A stretch of 24,679 nt of DNA from Candidatus Pelagibacter sp. (GTDB lineage: Bacteria; Pseudomonadota; Alphaproteobacteria; Pelagibacterales; Pelagibacteraceae), in the NCBI GenBank assembly GCA_028097945.1, contig JAOHFJ010000009.1, forward strand, positions 1 to 24,679. Reading direction: 5' to 3'. The position numbers and the translations under genes are program-made. Of the stretch, positions 9,609 through 18,123 are shown piece by piece. Positions within the stretch are counted from its first letter, which is position 1, and the number at the start of each line of letters is the position of its first letter. The notes beneath the pieces are model-generated. The model was not told the origin of the DNA and searched no databases. It worked only from the letters and a program-made list of their open reading frames with translations.

Positions 9609-9645
9609 AACAACTATGACGATAATTCAAAAAATAGGTGATTTT

Positions 9646-10962
9646 ATGAAAAAAAAATATAGCTTTTTTTCACTTATTAACGGTCGAGCTTTAAAAATTC
9701 AAAAATTTAATCCCTTCATAATAATTTCTTTTATGGTTATTTTTTCTACAATTTTTTTTATTTCATCAAATCTAATAAATGTAAAAAATAATGAGAATGC
9801 AAGTAATTTGAGGGAAATTACAGAAACAAGTGAATTTTATAATTTAACTAATTACTTAATTTCAAAAATAAATAGTCCATACGAGGAAATTAGTTATGTG
9901 ATTGAAAATAATGACTCGGTAGAAAAAATATTAAAAAAATTTAAGATTAAAAATATTGATATTAAAAACATATCTGTTGAATTAAAACGGCAAAAACTAG
10001 CAAACATATATTCAGGAAGAAAACTTTCTCTTATAATTAAAAAATTAGAGGATGGATCAAATACAATTGTATATTTAATATATCCTATTAACAAAACTAC
10101 TAGTGTTGAGATTAAGAAATCTCAAGATAATTTTATAATTAAAAAAAATATTTTACAACTGAATAAGAGAGAGGTTGTAGTTAAGAATACAATTAAAAAT
10201 AATCTATACAGTTCTGCTGTAGAGTCTGGGATTGAACCAAATATAATAGTTGAATTTGCAAGGGTTTTTGGATTTGAGGTTGATTTTCAAAGAGATATTC
10301 GAAAAGGAGATTGGTTTGAGATATTATACGAAAAATTTGAAGATGATAATAATAAAGTAAGAGACACTGGTAAAATTATTTATGCATCCATGTATGTCAA
10401 TGGAGAAGAGTTAAATCTTTATAATTTTAAATATAATAATGAGGAAGAGTATTACGATATCAAAGGAAAAAGTATTACTAAATCTTTAATGAAGACCCCT
10501 ATCAACGGCGCACGTTTATCTTCCTCTTTTGGTATGAGGAAACATCCTATACTCGGGTACAACAAAATGCATCGAGGAACTGATTTCGCTGCTCCAAGTG
10601 GTACACCGATTATGGCATCAGGATCTGGAACAGTAACAAGAGCAAGATGGTGTGGTGGTGGTGGAAACTGTGTAAAAATAAAACATAATTCAACTTATGA
10701 AACTATTTACGCTCACATGAAAGCGTTTGCTAAAGGAATTAAAGAGGGAAGAAAAGTTAAACAAGGACAAATTATTGGCTATGTTGGTTCAACAGGATTA
10801 TCAACTGGGCCTCACCTTCACTACGAAGTTATCGTTAATGGAAAAAAAGTAAACTCTCAAAAACTCAAGCTTCCATCTGGTAAAATACTAAAAGGTGAAG
10901 AGAGAAAACAATTTGAATTAGATAGAATTAAAATTGATTTAAAATTAAGTGATTTAAGATAA
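9646..10962 (+). CDS. M23 (LytM/MepM-type) peptidoglycan endopeptidase, membrane-anchored
   Basis: A 438-residue cell-wall hydrolase. A single N-terminal membrane segment (about 24-41) follows a basic stretch, so the body lies in the periplasm. A LysM/OapA-like middle region (about 80-270) with SVEKILKKFKI leads to a complete M23 domain: zinc ligands His309 and Asp313 in HRGTDFAAP, His357 in IYAHM, and His390/His392 in GPHLHYEV. All ligands are present, so it should be an active D,D-endopeptidase that opens cross-links for growth, like MepM. An ATG exists 10 codons upstream at 9616, but the start at 9646 is chosen because AGGTGA stands 5-6 bases before it and the protein then begins with the basic MKKKYSFF anchor. 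It diverges from the rRNA operon and converges on the DUF4167 gene, with only 3 bases between stops. Confidence 0.9.
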   Translation: MKKKYSFFSLINGRALKIQKFNPFIIISFMVIFSTIFFISSNLINVKNNENASNLREITETSEFYNLTNYLISKINSPYEEISYVIENNDSVEKILKKFKIKNIDIKNISVELKRQKLANIYSGRKLSLIIKKLEDGSNTIVYLIYPINKTTSVEIKKSQDNFIIKKNILQLNKREVVVKNTIKNNLYSSAVESGIEPNIIVEFARVFGFEVDFQRDIRKGDWFEILYEKFEDDNNKVRDTGKIIYASMYVNGEELNLYNFKYNNEEEYYDIKGKSITKSLMKTPINGARLSSSFGMRKHPILGYNKMHRGTDFAAPSGTPIMASGSGTVTRARWCGGGGNCVKIKHNSTYETIYAHMKAFAKGIKEGRKVKQGQIIGYVGSTGLSTGPHLHYEVIVNGKKVNSQKLKLPSGKILKGEERKQFELDRIKIDLKLSDLR

Positions 10963-10965
10963 TTT

Positions 10966-11346
10966 TTAATTAGATGTTAATTGAGTTTCTTTTTCTGCAG
11001 TCTCTTCTTTAGAAATACTTTTTTCAGGAACTGTTTTGTCAACATAATTTTCCCTTTTCTCGTTAAGTTCGTTATACCTTCTTAAGTAATGATCAGCGTG
11101 CTGCAGGTAATTTTGTGCTAAAACTGGATCACCATTACTTTGAGCATCTTTCGCTAGTTGTTGATATTTTTGCATAGTTTTTTCTACATTGTGAATATTA
11201 TTCATTGAACCATTTCTAGAAAAACTCATATTGCCGTTATTACTTAAACTATTGGAGTTGCTAGAATTCAAAGAACCACCTCTTCTTCTAAAATTATTTT
11301 TCTGTGGTCTAGGCCTATAATTTCTTCTTCTATTATTGTTATTCAT
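10966..11346 (-). CDS. DUF4167 family protein
   Basis: A 126-residue protein of the alphaproteobacterial DUF4167 family. The N-terminal 50 residues are low-complexity, rich in Asn, Arg and Ser (NRRRNYRPRPQKNNFRRRGG) and look RNA-binding. The conserved core YQQLAKDAQSNGDPVLAQNY with LQHADHYLRRYNE (61-94) is the family signature, a helical hairpin. The tail is charged. Function is unknown; its place directly after release-factor methyltransferase prmC (the stop of prmC and this ATG abut) suggests a link to translation or RNA, but that is inference. It is the last gene of the lysC-ispG-prfA-prmC group. Confidence 0.88.
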   Translation of the reverse strand: MNNNNRRRNYRPRPQKNNFRRRGGSLNSSNSNSLSNNGNMSFSRNGSMNNIHNVEKTMQKYQQLAKDAQSNGDPVLAQNYLQHADHYLRRYNELNEKRENYVDKTVPEKSISKEETAEKETQLTSN

Positions 11347-12186
11347 TTATATTTTATTAGCTAATACACATCTGATGTTATTTTTATAATCTTTTATAAC
11401 GTGTTTTGTTCTAAAGTTGTTATCAATTAATATTTTTGAAACTATTTTTATTTGCTCGTTTCCAATTTCCATGGCGAGCATACCATTTGTCTTTAAAATA
11501 TACTTGGACTTGTAAATAACTTTTTTAATAAGGTCAAGCCCATCATTTCCACCATCTAAAGCCATTCTGGGTTCATGTTTTTTAATGTCGTCACTTAAAT
11601 TTTTCATATCTTTTCTCTTTATATAAGGAGGGTTAGAAACAATTAAATCAAACTTTTTACATACAACGTCTTCCAAAGATTTATTAAAAAACTTTACTTT
11701 ATTTATAAGTTTATGTTTTAAAGCATTTTTTTTGGCTATTAAAATGGCTTTTCTAGAAATATCAATACCTATTCCACTGGAATGCTCTAAATTATTAAGT
11801 AAACTTAAAATAATACACCCAGAACCAGTACCGATATCTAAAATTGATATTTTTTTTTCTTTATATATTTTTAATATTTGATCTACTAGAAGCTCAGTTT
11901 CAGGTCTTGGAACTAATGTGTCTTTACTAACAATGAATTGTTTACTCCAAAATTCTTTTTCTTCAAGTATATAGGCTATTGGTTCATTGTTTGACCTTCT
12001 TTTTAAATAACTTTTAAAAACTAAGACATCTTTTTCACTAATCTTTTTATCAAGATTAATTAAAATTTCTTCTCTTGATTTTTTTAAAGTTTTAGAGAGT
12101 AATATCTCGGAGTCTAAAATATGAGATGAAATATTATTATCCTTAAGTAAATTTGAACCCTCTTTAATTATTTCAAATGTATTCAT
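11347..12186 (-). CDS. prmC: Release factor glutamine methyltransferase
   Basis: A 279-residue enzyme that methylates the glutamine of the GGQ motif in RF1 and RF2 using S-adenosylmethionine. The N-terminal helical domain (1-85) carries [13 protein letters not shown]; the fold signature is LDIGTGSGC (116-124), and the catalytic NPPYI lies at 185-189, binding the substrate glutamine. RPETE at 94-98 is also a family mark. Length is normal. It overlaps the prfA stop by 4 bases (ATGA), so the enzyme and its substrate are translationally coupled, the common bacterial arrangement. Confidence 0.95.
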   Translation of the reverse strand: MNTFEIIKEGSNLLKDNNISSHILDSEILLSKTLKKSREEILINLDKKISEKDVLVFKSYLKRRSNNEPIAYILEEKEFWSKQFIVSKDTLVPRPETELLVDQILKIYKEKKISILDIGTGSGCIILSLLNNLEHSSGIGIDISRKAILIAKKNALKHKLINKVKFFNKSLEDVVCKKFDLIVSNPPYIKRKDMKNLSDDIKKHEPRMALDGGNDGLDLIKKVIYKSKYILKTNGMLAMEIGNEQIKIVSKILIDNNFRTKHVIKDYKNNIRCVLANKI

Positions 12187-13259
12187 GCATTCAAGTTTTC
12201 TAGTTTTAAGTTTTGTTCTTTTAATCGAAGCTCTTGGTTCATTTCTTCATGAATTTCCCCACTTAAAAATTCATCTAATTTATGTAATGTTAAATTGATT
12301 CTATGATCAGTTACTCTTCCTTGGGGAAAATTATAAGTTCTAATCCTTTCTGATCTGTCACCAGATCCTATTTGACTTCTTCTATTGCTTGATCTTTCTT
12401 GATCCTTTTTTCTTTTCTCAGCTTCATAAACTCTTGATCTCAAAATTTTTAATGCTTTGGCTTTATTTTTGTGTTGAGATTTTTCATCTTGCTGGCTAAC
12501 TACCACTCCACTAGGAATATGAGTAATTCTAACAGCGCTATCTGTTGTATTAACTGATTGCCCGCCTGGCCCACCAGCTCTGAAAACATCGATTCTTAAA
12601 TCAGATTCTTTTATTTCTACGTCAACTTCTTCTGCTTCTGGCAAAACAGCTACTGTAGCGGCTGATGTGTGAACTCTTCCTTGTGTTTCAGTTTCAGGTA
12701 TTCTTTGGACCCTATGAACACCTGACTCGTATTTAAGATAAGAGTAAATATCATCTCCATTTACAGAAAAAATCACCTCTTTAAATCCTCCAGCTTCACT
12801 TTTAGAAATATTTATTATTTCTAATTTCCATTTTTTTTTTGAACAAACTTTTTCATACATCTTGAAAAGGTCTGCACAAAAAAGTGAGGCTTCCAACCCC
12901 CCTGTTCCAGCTCTTATTTCAACAATTGCATTTTTACCATCATCGTCATCTTTTGGTAATAAAAAGACTTTTAATTCATTCTCATTTTTTTCTTTTTTCT
13001 CTGTAATTTCATTTAAATCTTTTTGTGCTAAATCTATAATTTCTTTATCGTTAGATTTATCTTGAACTATATTTATCAAATCACTCTTTTCATTTTCAAA
13101 GTCTAAATACTCTTTAGCAACCTTAATAATGGTTCCTAGGTTTGAGTATTCTTTAGATTTTTTTGCATATAATTTAGAGTCAATACTGCCTGATGAAAGC
13201 TCTTTTTCTAACTCATTATGTCTAGAAATAATGTCTCTAACTTTATCAATTGGTACCAT
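12183..13259 (-). CDS. prfA: Peptide chain release factor 1
   Basis: A 358-residue class I release factor that reads UAA and UAG in the ribosomal A site. The GGQ motif (232-234, in [14 protein letters not shown]) triggers peptide release; the codon-recognition tripeptide is P-E-T (188-190), the PxT form that marks RF1 rather than the SPF of RF2. The HTSAATVAV stretch (197-205) and the [20 protein letters not shown] region are typical. Length is normal. The start ATG lies 8 bases after the ispG stop. Its product is the substrate of the PrmC encoded next. Confidence 0.96.
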   Translation of the reverse strand: MVPIDKVRDIISRHNELEKELSSGSIDSKLYAKKSKEYSNLGTIIKVAKEYLDFENEKSDLINIVQDKSNDKEIIDLAQKDLNEITEKKEKNENELKVFLLPKDDDDGKNAIVEIRAGTGGLEASLFCADLFKMYEKVCSKKKWKLEIINISKSEAGGFKEVIFSVNGDDIYSYLKYESGVHRVQRIPETETQGRVHTSAATVAVLPEAEEVDVEIKESDLRIDVFRAGGPGGQSVNTTDSAVRITHIPSGVVVSQQDEKSQHKNKAKALKILRSRVYEAEKRKKDQERSSNRRSQIGSGDRSERIRTYNFPQGRVTDHRINLTLHKLDEFLSGEIHEEMNQELRLKEQNLKLENLNA

Positions 13260-13267
13260 AGTAAATT

Positions 13268-14353
13268 TTACTCTTTTGTTTTTTCTTCTACCAGTTTAAC
13301 TACTTTTTCAATAATTTCTGAACTTGGGACTCTAGTATGAGGAATTCCAGAAAGATATAAAAGATTGTTATCTTGTCCACCACCTGTCAAACCTATTTCT
13401 GTTTGAGCAGCTTCACCTGGTCCATTAACTACACATCCTATTATCGAGAGATTTATGGGTTTTTTAATATGAGCTAATTTTTTTTCTAAAATTTTTACTG
13501 TTTCAATTACTGGAAAGGCCTGTCTGGCGCATGATGGACAAGATATAATATTAACACCTCTCGATCGGATACCTAATGACTTAAGAATTTCATAACCTGC
13601 CTTTACTTCATCAACAGGATCTGAAGATAAAGAAACTCTAATAGTATCTCCGATGCCCTCCATCAAAAGCTGTCCAATACCTATTGAGGACTTAATGCTG
13701 CCAGTGAATAATCCTCCCGCCTCTGTAACTCCTAGGTGTAAAGGGTAATTACAAATTTTTGATAACTCTTTGTATGCTTTTACTGTCAAAAATATGTCAG
13801 AAGATTTAACACTTATTTTAAAATTAAAAAAATCATTGTCTTCTAAAAGTTTTATATTTTGTTGTGCACTCTCTACTAGAGCTTCAGGGCAAGGCTCTTT
13901 ATATTTTTCTAATAAATTTTTATCTAAAGAACCCGCATTAACTCCAATACGAATTGAGCAATTATTGTTTTTAGCAGCTTTTACTACCTCAAGAACCTTA
14001 TGGTTAGCTCCAATATTACCTGGATTTATTCTCAAACAACTCGCACCCATTTCAGCCGCCTCTATAGCTCTTTTATAATGAAAGTGAATATCTGCAACTA
14101 TTGGCACTGACACTTCTTTAATTATGTTTTTAAGTGCTTTACTTGAGTCCTCATCAGGACACGAGACTCGAACTATATCTGCTCCAGCTTCCTCTAAAGA
14201 AAGAATTTGCTCAATTGTACCCTTGATGTCAGTAGTAAGAGTATTTGTCATTGACTGAACACTTACTGGAGCATCACCTCCAACACTTACTTTACCTACT
14301 TTAATTTTTTTTGTAGTTTTTCTTTTAATTATTCTATGAGGTCTTATTTCCAT
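13268..14353 (-). CDS. ispG: 4-hydroxy-3-methylbut-2-enyl diphosphate synthase (IspG/GcpE)
   Basis: A 361-residue iron-sulfur enzyme of the non-mevalonate (MEP) isoprenoid pathway, converting methylerythritol cyclodiphosphate to HMBPP. The N-terminal TIM-barrel signature [12 protein letters not shown] begins at residue 31. The 4Fe-4S ligands are Cys272 and Cys275 (SCPSC), Cys307 (GCVVNGPGE) and Glu314. This is the short bacterial form without the plant insert domain. Its ATG shares one base with the lysC stop (TAATG), so the two are coupled, though their pathways differ; similar packing is common in small genomes. Confidence 0.96.
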   Translation of the reverse strand: MEIRPHRIIKRKTTKKIKVGKVSVGGDAPVSVQSMTNTLTTDIKGTIEQILSLEEAGADIVRVSCPDEDSSKALKNIIKEVSVPIVADIHFHYKRAIEAAEMGASCLRINPGNIGANHKVLEVVKAAKNNNCSIRIGVNAGSLDKNLLEKYKEPCPEALVESAQQNIKLLEDNDFFNFKISVKSSDIFLTVKAYKELSKICNYPLHLGVTEAGGLFTGSIKSSIGIGQLLMEGIGDTIRVSLSSDPVDEVKAGYEILKSLGIRSRGVNIISCPSCARQAFPVIETVKILEKKLAHIKKPINLSIIGCVVNGPGEAAQTEIGLTGGGQDNNLLYLSGIPHTRVPSSEIIEKVVKLVEEKTKE

Positions 14354-15564
14354 TAGTCTAAATCAAAAATTGTGTGTAATTTTTTTATAGCTTTTAAAAT
14401 ATTATCTTCATCAATAATTACTGAAAGTTTAATTTCTGAAGTAGAAATAGCTAAAATATTTATATTTTCATCAGATAAAGCCCTAAACATTCTATACGTG
14501 ACTCCAGGTGTAGAAACCATTCCCGCACCTACTATTGAAAGCTTCGCAACTCTATCATTATAAATTATTTCTTTATAATTAATTTTAGCATTTTCTCTTA
14601 AAATCTGTTTTGCTTTAGTAACATCGTCTCTTTTGACAGTAAAAGTAATATCTGTAGTTTTTTGATCTGAAGAAATGTTTTGAATTACCATATCAACATT
14701 AATCTGAGCTTTATTTAAAGGCTCAAATATATTTGCAGCAACTCCGGGTTTGTCTTCTACACTAGTGATTGTAATTTTTGCATCATCTTTTGAGTAAGCT
14801 ACTCCAGTTACACTTTTTGAATAATCAATATTATCTTGATTAAATATTTTTGTACCTTTCCTCTCTGTAAATGTTGATCTTACCTCTAAAGGGATGTCGT
14901 ACATCATAGCTGTTTGTACAGCAGATGACTGCATCACTTTGGCTCCCAAGGACGACAATTCAAGCATTTCATCAAAAGAAATTTTGTCAATTTTTTTTGC
15001 AACTGGAATTTTATTTGGGTCAGTTGAAAAAACCCCATCAACATCTGTATATATTTCACAAGTATCAGCGTTAAATATCTTTGCAACGGCGACAGCTGTT
15101 GCATCAGATCCTCCTCTACCAATTGTTGTGATGTCTCCATTTTTAGATATTCCTTGAAAACCAGGTATAATCGCCACACCACCTTCCTCCAGATATTTTT
15201 TTATTTTTTCTACATGCATGTTTATTATTCTTGCATTAGCGTGCTCACCTTCGGTGAGAATAGGTATTTGCCAATTTAACCAAGACTTAGCCTTAATTTT
15301 CAATTTAATTAAAGCTCCAGATAGTAATGCGGATGTTACTTGCTCACCTGATGATAAAAGAACATCAAGCTCTCTTTTATTGAATTCGTCTGAAATTTCA
15401 TTAGAGAGTTTCATAAGTTCATTAGTTTTACCTGCCATCGCAGAGACTACAGCAATAATTTTGTTCCCTGAGGATAGCTCTTTTTTGATAATATTAGCAA
15501 CATGATGGATTCTTTCAGTTGATCCAACAGATGTTCCGCCAAACTTTAGTACTTTTTTAACCAT
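14353..15564 (-). CDS. lysC: Aspartate kinase
   Basis: A 403-residue aspartokinase, the first step to lysine, threonine and methionine (and to diaminopimelate for the wall). The N-terminal kinase domain has KFGGTSVG (7-14), an SSGEQV segment and [13 protein letters not shown]; the C-terminal part holds two ACT regulatory domains (about 265-403; [19 protein letters not shown] start and SIVGAGM), so feedback control by amino acids is expected. Length fits the single-function type. It is the first gene of the lysC-ispG-prfA-prmC-DUF4167 group and is divergent from ubiG. Confidence 0.95.
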   Translation of the reverse strand: MVKKVLKFGGTSVGSTERIHHVANIIKKELSSGNKIIAVVSAMAGKTNELMKLSNEISDEFNKRELDVLLSSGEQVTSALLSGALIKLKIKAKSWLNWQIPILTEGEHANARIINMHVEKIKKYLEEGGVAIIPGFQGISKNGDITTIGRGGSDATAVAVAKIFNADTCEIYTDVDGVFSTDPNKIPVAKKIDKISFDEMLELSSLGAKVMQSSAVQTAMMYDIPLEVRSTFTERKGTKIFNQDNIDYSKSVTGVAYSKDDAKITITSVEDKPGVAANIFEPLNKAQINVDMVIQNISSDQKTTDITFTVKRDDVTKAKQILRENAKINYKEIIYNDRVAKLSIVGAGMVSTPGVTYRMFRALSDENINILAISTSEIKLSVIIDEDNILKAIKKLHTIFDLD

Positions 15565-15622
15565 TTCAGAATGTATTATAATAAAATATAGATATTAATA
15601 TTAATTAAAAACTATTTACAAA
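15565..15622. promoter_or_regulatory. Divergent lysC/ubiG promoter region
   Basis: A 58-base, almost pure A/T gap between two divergent starts. The palindrome ATTATAAT (15575-15582) offers a TATAAT -10 to both strands: to ubiG with a leader of about 34 bases, and to lysC with a near-leaderless transcript. No clear -35 sequences are visible, so this remains a candidate. Confidence 0.35.
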
Positions 15623-16351
15623 ATGAGTACTACTATAAATAAAGAAGAAATTCAAAAGTTTTCAAGATTAGCAGATGAATGGTGGGATGTAGATGGGAAA
15701 TTTAAACCTCTTCATATGTTTAATCCCATCAGAATTGAATACATAACAGAGAATATTAAAAAACATTTCAAAATAAAAAAGGATAGTGCTAATTTTTTAA
15801 AAGGTTTAAATATTTTAGATATTGGATGTGGTGGTGGTTTGATAAGCGAGCCGATGGCTCGACTTGGAGCTAACGTAACTGGTATAGATGCATCTGAAAA
15901 AAACGTAAAGATTGCTAAATTACATTCTGAGAAAAGCGGTCTTAAAATAAATTATATTAATACCTCTCCGGAAAAGTTAGATGATTTAGAAAAATTTGAT
16001 ATTATTTTAAATCTCGAAATAATTGAGCATGTAGATAATGTAAATTTATATGTAAAATCTTGTAATAAATTATTAAAAAAAAATGGTTTAATGTTTACAG
16101 CAACACTCAATAGGTCTTTTTTATCTTACATTAAGGCAATAATAGGTGCCGAGTATATTTTAAGATGGCTGCCTATTGGAACTCATGATTGGAATAAATT
16201 CATAAAACCTGAAGAATTAGAAAAGCTCTTAAATACTGAAAAATTTTCTACAGTTGATATAAAAGGTTTAAAATTTAACCCATTTTTAAATAAATGGAAA
16301 AGATCAAGTGATTTATCTGTAAATTATATAATTAGCAGTCTAAAAAACTAA
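15623..16351 (+). CDS. ubiG: Ubiquinone biosynthesis O-methyltransferase
   Basis: A 242-residue class I methyltransferase of the UbiG family, which carries out both O-methylation steps in ubiquinone synthesis at the membrane face. The opening EEIQKFSRLADEWWDVDGKF is the family's signature; motif I is ILDIGCGGG (64-72), followed by the acidic GIDAS and the late GTHDWNKFIKPEEL. Length is normal. It is a lone plus-strand gene, divergent from lysC; its TAA overlaps the stop of the convergent DUF1178 gene by 2 bases, and there is no room for a separate terminator. Confidence 0.95.
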   Translation: MSTTINKEEIQKFSRLADEWWDVDGKFKPLHMFNPIRIEYITENIKKHFKIKKDSANFLKGLNILDIGCGGGLISEPMARLGANVTGIDASEKNVKIAKLHSEKSGLKINYINTSPEKLDDLEKFDIILNLEIIEHVDNVNLYVKSCNKLLKKNGLMFTATLNRSFLSYIKAIIGAEYILRWLPIGTHDWNKFIKPEELEKLLNTEKFSTVDIKGLKFNPFLNKWKRSSDLSVNYIISSLKN

Positions 16352-16770
16352 TTATTTTTATTGACCCAAGGAATTGAAATTAATTCTATACCTTCTTCAG
16401 ACAATTCCTCTTTTTCTTCAGGTGTTGCCGTTCCGTATATAGCTCTTTTACTTTGTTTGTCATAAAAAATTTCTCTTACTTTTTTGGAAAAATCTTTTTC
16501 TACATAATCATAATTTTTTTCTATAAAGCTTCTTAATTCAAGAAGATTATTTTTTTCATTTTTTAATTCTTCATTTGATATCCTAATTTGATCGTAATTA
16601 TCTTTTGAACTTGAGATCATTGGAGCCATAATTGATTTTTTAATTTTTTTTGATGAACAATAAATACATTCTAATAAGTTTTTATTATTTAACTTATCAA
16701 ATTCATTTGAGTCGGAGAACCAGCTTTCAAATTCGTGTTCATTTTTGCATTTTAAATTATATTTTATCAT
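16348..16770 (-). CDS. DUF1178 family zinc-ribbon-like protein
   Basis: A 140-residue protein of the DUF1178 family common in Alpha- and Betaproteobacteria. The N-terminus MIKYNLKCKNEHEFESWF and then CIYCSSKKIKKSIMAPMIS carry a cysteine pair (CxxC) and one earlier cysteine, suggesting a small zinc ribbon; the rest is helical and charged, with ATPEEKEELSEEGIE near the end. Function is not established. It follows argJ by 4 bases and is probably co-transcribed with it. Confidence 0.85.
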   Translation of the reverse strand: MIKYNLKCKNEHEFESWFSDSNEFDKLNNKNLLECIYCSSKKIKKSIMAPMISSSKDNYDQIRISNEELKNEKNNLLELRSFIEKNYDYVEKDFSKKVREIFYDKQSKRAIYGTATPEEKEELSEEGIELISIPWVNKNN

Positions 16771-16774
16771 TTAA

Positions 16775-18079
16775 TTAATTTCTGTAGTCAGCATTAATAT
16801 CTATATAATCATGAGTGAAATCACATGTATAACATTTAAATGCGTCGTTTCCAAGTTTCAAATTAACTTCGATTTCAATAGCTCCCCACTCCATATATTC
16901 TTTTAGTTTTTGCTCGTCATATGTTTCAGAAATTTTTCCATTTTCTGCAACTACGAAATTTCCAATTTTTATTCTTAATTTTTTTTGATCAACAGTCTCT
17001 CCTGATTTTCCTATTCCCATTGCAATCCTTCCCCAATTAGGATCTTCGCCTGCAATAGCTGTTTTTATTAAAGGTGAATTAGCAATAGAAAAAGCAATAT
17101 TTTTTGCACTACCCAAAGATTTAGCATTAATTACATTTATGGTTACGAATTTTTTAGCACCTTCTCCGTCTACAACAATTTGTTTAGCTAAATTTAAGCA
17201 AAGTTTTTTTAAAGCAATTTCAAATTTTTGTACAACTTTGTCAGTTAAAGAAATATTTTGACCAATTTTTATGGCTCTAGTGGAAAAAATTGAAACCATG
17301 TCATTAGTTGATTGATCGCTATCAACAGTTATAGCATTATAGGAATTAGCTACAGCTCTTTTTAGAAGCGTTTTTAATAAGTTAGAATTAATATCAGCAT
17401 TAGTAAAAATGAATGATAGCATCGTTGCTAAATTTGGTGCTATCATTCCAGATCCTTTGGCGATGCCGCAGATTTTTATAAGCTCATCACCAATTATTAT
17501 TTCCTCATAAGCTAATTTAGGTTTTGTATCTGTCGTCATAATTGCTGAAGCAATCTTAATCCAAAACATCTTATTATGTTGGGTTCTTAGTAAGTTGACT
17601 AGGTCTGGCAGGCGATCTTTAATTTGTTCTACTGGAAATTCTTCTCCTATAACGCCTGTTGAGGCAAAAATTAAATCTTTGATTTTAATAGTTTCACTAG
17701 TTCCTTTCTGATTTTTAGATTCTTTTATTGTAAGAATTCTAGATAAATTTTTTGCCAATATATCAATACTCTCTTTTCCCTGTTTTCCTGTAAAAGTATT
17801 GGCATTTTTTGTGTTTACTAATAATCCTTTAATTGTTTTTTTGTGAGAATTATTGTTCCAAGGAATAAATTCTGAGGTTATGCTGTTTGAAGTAGTTAAT
17901 GTAGCATAATTTGCTCCGTTACTAAAATAAAATAAAGCCAAATCATCTCTGCCATCCTTATATAAATCAGCAGATATAGAAGACATTTCCAAGCCCTCTA
18001 TTTGTTTAAGGCTTTGAAACTCACCCATTTTAGATAATTTAGTTTTATCGTTTAAAAAATTTTTAATATTTATTGTCAT
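16775..18079 (-). CDS. argJ: Bifunctional ornithine acetyltransferase / N-acetylglutamate synthase
   Basis: A 434-residue ArgJ, which moves the acetyl group from N-acetylornithine to glutamate in the cyclic arginine pathway. The self-cleavage site is clear: MIAPNLATML, with the nucleophile Thr219 after Ala218, so the chain should split into alpha and beta subunits. Other marks are NTKNANTFTGKQG (89-101), TVDSDQSTND, and AGEDPNWGRIAMGIGKSG near the C-terminus. Complete. It is divergent from secA across 44 bases and probably leads a two-gene unit with the DUF1178 gene. Confidence 0.95.
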   Translation of the reverse strand: MTINIKNFLNDKTKLSKMGEFQSLKQIEGLEMSSISADLYKDGRDDLALFYFSNGANYATLTTSNSITSEFIPWNNNSHKKTIKGLLVNTKNANTFTGKQGKESIDILAKNLSRILTIKESKNQKGTSETIKIKDLIFASTGVIGEEFPVEQIKDRLPDLVNLLRTQHNKMFWIKIASAIMTTDTKPKLAYEEIIIGDELIKICGIAKGSGMIAPNLATMLSFIFTNADINSNLLKTLLKRAVANSYNAITVDSDQSTNDMVSIFSTRAIKIGQNISLTDKVVQKFEIALKKLCLNLAKQIVVDGEGAKKFVTINVINAKSLGSAKNIAFSIANSPLIKTAIAGEDPNWGRIAMGIGKSGETVDQKKLRIKIGNFVVAENGKISETYDEQKLKEYMEWGAIEIEVNLKLGNDAFKCYTCDFTHDYIDINADYRN

Positions 18080-18123
18080 TATTACAGTTTAATTTAAATT
18101 AATAATACATATATAGGTGTATA
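18080..18123. promoter_or_regulatory. Divergent argJ/secA intergenic region with secA ribosome-binding site
   Basis: Only 44 bases separate two divergent starts, nearly all A/T. AGGTG (18115-18119) stands 4 bases before the secA ATG as its Shine-Dalgarno. TATTAT on the minus strand may serve argJ. No -35 is clear. Confidence 0.4.

Noticed and set aside
9616..9645. Upstream ATG for the M23 peptidase
   Set aside because: No Shine-Dalgarno before it; AGGTGA before 9646 and a basic-hydrophobic anchor right after it favour the later start.
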